17,343 nucleotides of DNA from an uncultured Bacilli bacterium. Lineage in GTDB: Bacteria > Bacillota_I > Bacilli_A > RF39 > UBA660. The notes below the pieces were generated by a model. It saw only the letters and a program-made list of their open reading frames with translations, made no database searches and was not told the DNA's origin. Position 1 is the first letter of the stretch; each line of letters begins with the position of its first letter. The stretch covers positions 1 through 17,343 of the forward strand of contig CAKPPI010000016.1 of NCBI GenBank assembly GCA_934177545.1, read 5' to 3'. The position numbers and the translations under genes were made by a program. Below, piece after piece: positions 12,648-17,343 of the stretch.

Positions 12648-14717
12648 ATGAAAGAAAAATTAACTAAACAAGTAAAAAGAGGAAAAAAATATTTAAGAAG
12701 AGTTAAGGAAGAACATTTGATAAAAAAATATTTTCAAGATAATACTCTTTTCTTAACCTTTGTTTTAGTATGTGTAATAAATTCTACTATGCTTAGATTC
12801 TTTACTATGCATACCTTAGAAAATTATTTAGCTATTAAACCAATAATAGCAGATATTGGAATAGTAGTATTAGTAGGATCGTTTTCTTATCTATTTAAGG
12901 GAAAGAAAAGATATACATATTTACTAATAGCTAGTATTTTCTTTACAGCTATTTGTATGATTAACTCTATTTACTATACATTTTACACATCCTTTGCTAG
13001 TGCTTCTATGTTATCACTTACTCAGTTTATTGCTCCAGTATCTGATGCTGTAGTAGAAAATGTTTTACAATTAAAAGATTTACTTTATTTAATACCTTTT
13101 GCTTTCTTTATCTTTACTTATCATAGATTGTTAAAGAAAGGTAAGTTTAAACGTTATACTAAAGAAGAGAGAAAAACAAATTGGTTACATACTTTTGTAG
13201 CGGGTATTGTTATTATGGTAGTATTTACTATTACTTTATCAGGACTTGAAATAGGTAGATTTGTTAAACAATGGAATAGAGAATATATTGTTATGCGATT
13301 TGGTATTTACTTATATCAAGGAAATGATGTAGTTAAAAGTCTACAACCAAAGATAAGTGCTATGTTTGGTTATGATAATGCTAAAAAAGAATTTGATGAG
13401 TACTTTAAAGATAAAAGTGATACAAGAGACTATACTAATGAATATACAGGAATACTAGAGGGAAAGAATGTAATTGTTATTCATGCTGAGAGTTTCCAAG
13501 ATGTAGCACTTAATAGAACCTTTAATGGACAAGAGGTAACTCCTAATATGAATAAATTAATTAAAGAAGGATTATTCTTTAGTAACTTTTATTCCCAAGT
13601 AAGTGTAGGTACTAGCTCTGATACAGAATTAACCTTTAATACTAGTTTAATGCCTACTCAAAATGGTACTGCCTTTGTTAGTTATTTTGATAGGACTTAT
13701 AATGGTACTCCTAAGTTTATGAAAGAAAAAGGTTATTATACATTTAGTATGCATGCTAATAATGCTGACTTTTGGAATAGACGAGCTATGCATGAATCTT
13801 TAGGATATGATAAGTTCTATAGTAAAGAAACATATAAGACTGAAGGAGAAGAAATGATAGGACTAGGTCTTTCTGATAAATCATTCTTTAAACAATCAGT
13901 AGAAAAATTAAAGAAAATAAAACAAGACCATGATAAGTTTTATGGAATAGTAATATCACTATCAAATCATACACCATTTTCAGATGTTACTAAGTATGGT
14001 GAATTTAAAGTTACTATGAATGAAGAAGTTACTAATGAAGATGGAACAACTACTACTGTTGAACATCCTTATCTAGAAGGTACTAAACTAGGTAACTACT
14101 TTAAATCAGTTCATTATGCCGATGCTGCTTTAGGTGAGTTCTTTCAAGAATTAGATGAAGCAGGGTTACTTGATAATACTGTTGTGATGCTTTATGGTGA
14201 TCATGATGCAAGACTACCAAAAGCAGATTATGTTAAGATGTTTAATTATGATATGACCACCGATAGTGTTAAATCTAAAGATGATCCAACATATCAAGAA
14301 TTTAATAGTTATCATTATGAATTAAATAGAAAAGTACCATTATTAATTTGGACTAAAGATGATACTATTAAAGCTAAAGAAGTAACAGATATTATGGGTA
14401 TGTATGATGTACAACCTACAATTAGTAATATGTTAGGATTTTATAATAAATATTCACTAGGACATGATATCTTTGAGATAAAAGATAATAATATAGTAGT
14501 ATTCCCCAATGGAAACTGGTTAACTAATAAAGTTTATTATAATAGCCAAAAAGGTGAATATATGTCTTTAAAAGATGAGGTAATAAGTGATGATTATATC
14601 TCTCAAAATAGTAAATATACTGAGAAACTATTAGATGTCTCTAATAATATAATTGTCTTTGATTTATTAAATAAAGATAAGAATGAGAGTAAAGTAGTTA
14701 AGGAGGCCAGTAAATGA
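12648..14717 (+). CDS. LtaS-type membrane sulfatase / phosphoglycerol transferase
   Basis: This gene encodes 689 residues. ATG 12648 is chosen because TGAGG lies 6 bases upstream; ATG 12636 is upstream of that site. Five hydrophobic segments occupy residues about 33-205. The extracellular catalytic domain runs from about 270 to 610. Active-site residues match LtaS: E281 (IHAESFQ), the nucleophile position S323 in VGTSSDTELTF where LtaS has a threonine, W376 and R378 (FWNRR), H441 (SLSNHTPF), and D518 and H519 (YGDHDARLP). Such enzymes transfer glycerol-phosphate from phosphatidylglycerol to make lipoteichoic acid or modify surface glycolipids with it. No separate signal peptidase site is evident between the domains. 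The stop codon overlaps the next start (ATGA). Confidence 0.92.
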   Translation: MKEKLTKQVKRGKKYLRRVKEEHLIKKYFQDNTLFLTFVLVCVINSTMLRFFTMHTLENYLAIKPIIADIGIVVLVGSFSYLFKGKKRYTYLLIASIFFTAICMINSIYYTFYTSFASASMLSLTQFIAPVSDAVVENVLQLKDLLYLIPFAFFIFTYHRLLKKGKFKRYTKEERKTNWLHTFVAGIVIMVVFTITLSGLEIGRFVKQWNREYIVMRFGIYLYQGNDVVKSLQPKISAMFGYDNAKKEFDEYFKDKSDTRDYTNEYTGILEGKNVIVIHAESFQDVALNRTFNGQEVTPNMNKLIKEGLFFSNFYSQVSVGTSSDTELTFNTSLMPTQNGTAFVSYFDRTYNGTPKFMKEKGYYTFSMHANNADFWNRRAMHESLGYDKFYSKETYKTEGEEMIGLGLSDKSFFKQSVEKLKKIKQDHDKFYGIVISLSNHTPFSDVTKYGEFKVTMNEEVTNEDGTTTTVEHPYLEGTKLGNYFKSVHYADAALGEFFQELDEAGLLDNTVVMLYGDHDARLPKADYVKMFNYDMTTDSVKSKDDPTYQEFNSYHYELNRKVPLLIWTKDDTIKAKEVTDIMGMYDVQPTISNMLGFYNKYSLGHDIFEIKDNNIVVFPNGNWLTNKVYYNSQKGEYMSLKDEVISDDYISQNSKYTEKLLDVSNNIIVFDLLNKDKNESKVVKEASK

Positions 14718-15334
14718 AACTAAAGAAAAAGGTAAAAAGATGCCTAATAATTGGTAGTGTACTTTTAGTAGCAGGAGCTGGTGTTCTTGTCTATGATATT
14801 TCTTTTAAACCTAAAACTACAGTTAAGAAAGCAACGGTTTTAACAGAGATAAAGGGGTATGGCTATACCTTAAAGTCTAATAAGAGTAAAGCTTATAAGA
14901 AAGAATTTAATAATCTAGCTGAATTATTAAAAAAAGATAAGGTTGATGAAGAAGAATATGCTAAAGAGTTAACCAAACTATTTGTTCTAGACTTTTATAC
15001 CTTATCAGATAAAGTAGCTAATACTGATGTCGGAGGTACTGACTTTGTTCATACTAATGCTAAAAATAATTTTCTAGAAAAAGCAGAAGATACTATTTAC
15101 AAGTATGTAGAAAACAATATGTATGGAGGAAGAAAACAAGATTTACCTACGGTTAAAGAAGTAACAATTGATAGTGTTGAAAATACAAGTTTTACGATAG
15201 ACAAAGTAACTGATGATAAGGCTTATCAAGTAACAGCATCTTGGACTTATGATAGTGAAAATGATTATCAAAATAAAGCTACATTTACTTTTGTTCATGA
15301 AGATAAAAAGTTGTCATTAGTAGAAATGAAATGA
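14714..15334 (+). CDS. Unknown membrane-anchored extracellular protein
   Basis: This gene encodes 206 residues. AAGGAGG stands 8 bases before ATG 14714, within the end of the LtaS-like gene. A basic start (MKLKKKVKRC) and a hydrophobic segment (LIIGSVLLVAGAGVLVY, 11-27) form a signal anchor with no lipobox. The outside part has LTEIKGYGYTLKSNKSKAYK, a charged helical region (FNNLAELLKKDKVDEEEYAK) and DFYTLSDKVANTDVGGTDFV. A beta-rich end carries TIDSVENTSFTIDKVTDDKA and ATFTFVHEDKKLSLVEMK. The layout resembles an NTF2-like or cystatin-like small domain, but I cannot name a family. Translational coupling to the LtaS-like enzyme suggests a partner or regulator of the same surface polymer step. 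Confidence 0.82.
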   Translation: MKLKKKVKRCLIIGSVLLVAGAGVLVYDISFKPKTTVKKATVLTEIKGYGYTLKSNKSKAYKKEFNNLAELLKKDKVDEEEYAKELTKLFVLDFYTLSDKVANTDVGGTDFVHTNAKNNFLEKAEDTIYKYVENNMYGGRKQDLPTVKEVTIDSVENTSFTIDKVTDDKAYQVTASWTYDSENDYQNKATFTFVHEDKKLSLVEMK

Positions 15335-15355
15335 TATGCTTATATAGCATGATTA

Positions 15356-15384
15356 ATTACAGATAAAAAAATACTTGCTATACT
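15356..15384 (+). promoter_or_regulatory. Promoter of the repeat-domain secreted protein
   Basis: ATTACA (15356-15361), 17 bases and TATACT (15379-15384) with a TGC extension. The core TTGCTATACT matches the promoter at 9792-9820, so both surface transcripts may be made under similar conditions. A small hairpin (ATGCT 15336-15340, AGCAT 15346-15350) lies after the previous stop but lacks a T run. Confidence 0.65.
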
Positions 15385-15410
15385 AACTATTAGATAGAGG
15401 GTGTATTTAA

Positions 15411-17252
15411 GTGAATAAAATAGATAATCAAAAAAAGAAATTATTAATTGCCATTACTCTTATGATTATATTAATATTAGGACTTGGAATAACCTATGCC
15501 TGGTTAATACAAATAGTAAATGGTGAAAAAATTCATTCTATGCGAGTAGGTACTTTTAGATTCAGTCTAACAGAAGAAAACTCTCTTACTATTAATTCTG
15601 GTGAATTCTTAAAAGATAGTGATGGACTTAAGCAAGATGCCTTTAAGTTTACAGTTGAAAATACAGGAGTAGGCTATGGAAGTTATTCGGTATACTTAGA
15701 TGATGATACAATATCATCAGGCCAAACAAGAATAGATGATAAATTTATTAGATATAGTCTAGGAGTAAATGATGATACTACTGGTACACCTACTAACTTA
15801 ACTAGTAGAAAACTATATAGTGGAAGTTTGGCATCTAAGGAGAAAGATACTTTTGTCCTAAGACTATGGTTAAACAAAGATGTAAATGGCGATGTTGGTG
15901 GTCAAGTGTTTAAAGGAAAACTTAGGATAGAAGTTAATCAAGTAGTACCAACACCTGTTGCAGAAAAATTGTTAGCTGGAGTAGGTGATAATGGTTCTAT
16001 TGATACAACAGACTCAGAACAAACATTTATCACAGGAACTGATCCTAATAACTATATTTGGTATAGTGGAAAACTATGGAGAGCAGTATCAATTGATCCA
16101 AGTGATAATTCTGTAAAATTAGTTACTCAATGGAGTATATCAGCTTTAACATATAATGATAGTGGCAATCAAAACTTTAAAGATAGTTACATGGGACAGT
16201 GGTTAAATGATACAAGTGTAGATGGTTTTCTAGGAAATTTAAGAGAGCCAGAGAAATTTATTAAAACTGATAGTATTTGGAATGCTACTTCAATTGATCC
16301 TACAAATATTACTAAGCCAGCTAAAACAACACTAATAACATACGCAGTTGGTTTACTAAATAACTATGAGTATACAATGAGTTATAAAAATGCTACATAC
16401 TCAACCGGATACTTAAATGATGGCTTGTCATGGTGGGCATTAACGCCATGGTATGCATCAGACCTTTCTAATGTGAAGGACTATGGTAGTATTAGTTCTA
16501 GTACTGCTGCAAACGTGCGTGCTGTTCGCCCAGTCATAAATTTGAAAGCCACAGTTAAAATTATCGATGGTGATGGAACAAGTAGTAATCCTTATATCCT
16601 TCAAGGGGATAATGATAAACCACAAAACGTATTATTATCCACAAGATACAGTGGAGAATATATAAGATTTGGAACCGGAGAAAACAATTTATATCGAATA
16701 GTAAGCCATGAAAATGGAACTGGCACTAAAATAACAAGTGCTATACCACTAAAGGATAGTGGTAGTTATAAACAACTATCTTTTGGTAGTAGTAGTATAT
16801 TCTCTAAGGATAATACAATAGGAACATTCTTAAATGGAGATTATTTAGCAAATGGTACATATTTGACTAGTTCTCAGGTAGATATGATCGAAGACGACAC
16901 CACATGGTATTTAGGAACTTTAGATGCGGGGAATTATAAACTTGCAAAGTATCAGGATGTAACAGGAAGTAGTCTAACAACATCTACAACCACTGCTAAA
17001 GTAGGGCTATTAAGATTAGGAGAATTAATGGCAGGTCAGTTTGATAGATATGGTAATAATGCTGAATATTGGGCAATAACACCATATAGTACCTCATCAG
17101 CATATGTCAGACAGGTATATAATGCTGGTGATAGTATTTATGCTAGCTCGACAAGTTCACTTGGCCTTCGCCCAGCTATGAATCTAAAATCTACAGTAAA
17201 GATAGTATCAGGAAAAGGTACTAAATCTGAGCCATTTGTTATTAGCAATTAA
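15411..17252 (+). CDS. Secreted protein with SipW/TasA-type N-terminus and two RP-NLK repeat domains
   Basis: This gene encodes 613 residues from GTG 15411; AGAGGG lies about 11 bases upstream. MNKIDNQKKKLLIAITLMII leads into LILGLGITYAWL, a signal peptide of the SipW/camelysin type. Residues 35-178 resemble a TasA/camelysin-like beta domain (MRVGTFRFSLTEENSLTINS, FKFTVENTGVGYGSYSVYLDD). Then come two related domains, about 184-399 and 405-613. They share NNYIWYSGKLWRAV versus YIRFGTGENNLYRI, GQWLND versus GTFLNG, SWWALTPW versus EYWAITPYS, and VRPVINLKATVKIIDGDGT versus LRPAMNLKSTVKIVSGKGT. The second parts look like DUF6273-type domains. No sorting signal or C-terminal helix is present, so it may be secreted or retained in a matrix. 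It stands as a separate unit after the LtaS-like operon. Confidence 0.85.
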   Translation: MNKIDNQKKKLLIAITLMIILILGLGITYAWLIQIVNGEKIHSMRVGTFRFSLTEENSLTINSGEFLKDSDGLKQDAFKFTVENTGVGYGSYSVYLDDDTISSGQTRIDDKFIRYSLGVNDDTTGTPTNLTSRKLYSGSLASKEKDTFVLRLWLNKDVNGDVGGQVFKGKLRIEVNQVVPTPVAEKLLAGVGDNGSIDTTDSEQTFITGTDPNNYIWYSGKLWRAVSIDPSDNSVKLVTQWSISALTYNDSGNQNFKDSYMGQWLNDTSVDGFLGNLREPEKFIKTDSIWNATSIDPTNITKPAKTTLITYAVGLLNNYEYTMSYKNATYSTGYLNDGLSWWALTPWYASDLSNVKDYGSISSSTAANVRAVRPVINLKATVKIIDGDGTSSNPYILQGDNDKPQNVLLSTRYSGEYIRFGTGENNLYRIVSHENGTGTKITSAIPLKDSGSYKQLSFGSSSIFSKDNTIGTFLNGDYLANGTYLTSSQVDMIEDDTTWYLGTLDAGNYKLAKYQDVTGSSLTTSTTTAKVGLLRLGELMAGQFDRYGNNAEYWAITPYSTSSAYVRQVYNAGDSIYASSTSSLGLRPAMNLKSTVKIVSGKGTKSEPFVISN

Positions 17253-17266
17253 TAATATTAAAATAG

Positions 17267-17318
17267 AAAGGGGCTGTCGAGAAATTAAGTAATTAATTTT
17301 CTTAACAGTCCCTTTTTT
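17267..17318 (+). terminator. Intrinsic terminator closing the surface locus
   Basis: AAAGGGGCTGT (17267-17277) pairs with ACAGTCCCTTT (17305-17315), with a G-T pair, and an inner AGAAA/TTTCT stem extends it. TTTTTT (17313-17318) follows. The inner left arm CTGTCGAGAAATTAA (17274-17288) is the inverse complement of 1282-1296. The remaining bases to 17343 show nothing. Confidence 0.85.
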
Positions 17319-17343
17319 ATTTTATTATAAAACCCAGAAAACT

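Noticed and set aside
15683..15877. Minus-strand open frame of 64 codons within the TasA-type gene
   Set aside because: Opposite a coherent secreted protein and without a ribosome site.
16400..17252. Diversity-generating retroelement target region in the RP-NLK protein
   Set aside because: No reverse transcriptase, no template repeat and no adenine-substitution pattern between the two repeats is visible in the window.
1..17343. Mollicute-type code with TGA as tryptophan
   Set aside because: sufU, the XRE gene, the LtaS-like gene and its partner end naturally at TGA, and tryptophan is written TGG throughout.

Overview
The window looks like chromosomal DNA of a very AT-rich Bacillota, most likely an uncultured gut-type member of Bacilli close to the Erysipelotrichales/RF39 lineages. 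The grounds are the low GC (roughly 30% by eye), strong AGGAGG or GGTGAT ribosome sites, a SufCDSUB operon with SufU, an LtaS-type sulfatase, a sortase and a thioester-domain surface protein. TGA ends several genes cleanly, so this is the standard bacterial code and not a Mycoplasma code. The species assignment is inference.

Positions 1-2100 are a scarred accessory strip. It holds a CutA-like fragment joined to a frameshifted RhuM-family pseudogene, palindromes, a truncated diverged second copy of the 3' end of the HIT gene, a small ORF with a stop at codon 3, and one intact gene of unknown function (1345-1914) with its own promoter. An AT-rich repeat follows each of the broken or unknown genes. 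The intact HIT hydrolase gene (2107-2493, minus) closes this strip. Its last 150 bases are a direct repeat of 781-930, so the 1.3 kb between them could be an integrated segment.

Positions 2547-7488 are the iron-sulfur cluster assembly operon: sufC, a very short sufD, sufS, sufU, an unrecognised 169-residue gene, and sufB. It is driven by an extended -10 promoter and ended by an intrinsic terminator. The genes overlap or lie within 13 bases of each other.

Positions 7490-9703 carry an intergenic block with nested inverted repeats, a short SSB without the acidic tail, an XRE-type repressor with an inverted repeat over its promoter and ribosome site, and pyrimidine-nucleoside phosphorylase.

Positions 9785-17318 are a cell-surface locus. 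A promoter drives a thioester-domain adhesin with a SpaA-like domain and a non-LPXTG anchor (VPDTK), a sortase, a multipass membrane protein, an LtaS-like sulfatase/phosphoglycerol transferase and a membrane-anchored protein. A perfect 12-bp terminator-like hairpin sits just after the adhesin stop codon but inside the sortase ORF, which suggests that adhesin is made in excess over sortase and the genes behind it. A second, similar promoter drives a secreted protein with a SipW/TasA-type N-terminus and two copies of a domain ending in a conserved RP-NLK motif. A strong terminator follows.
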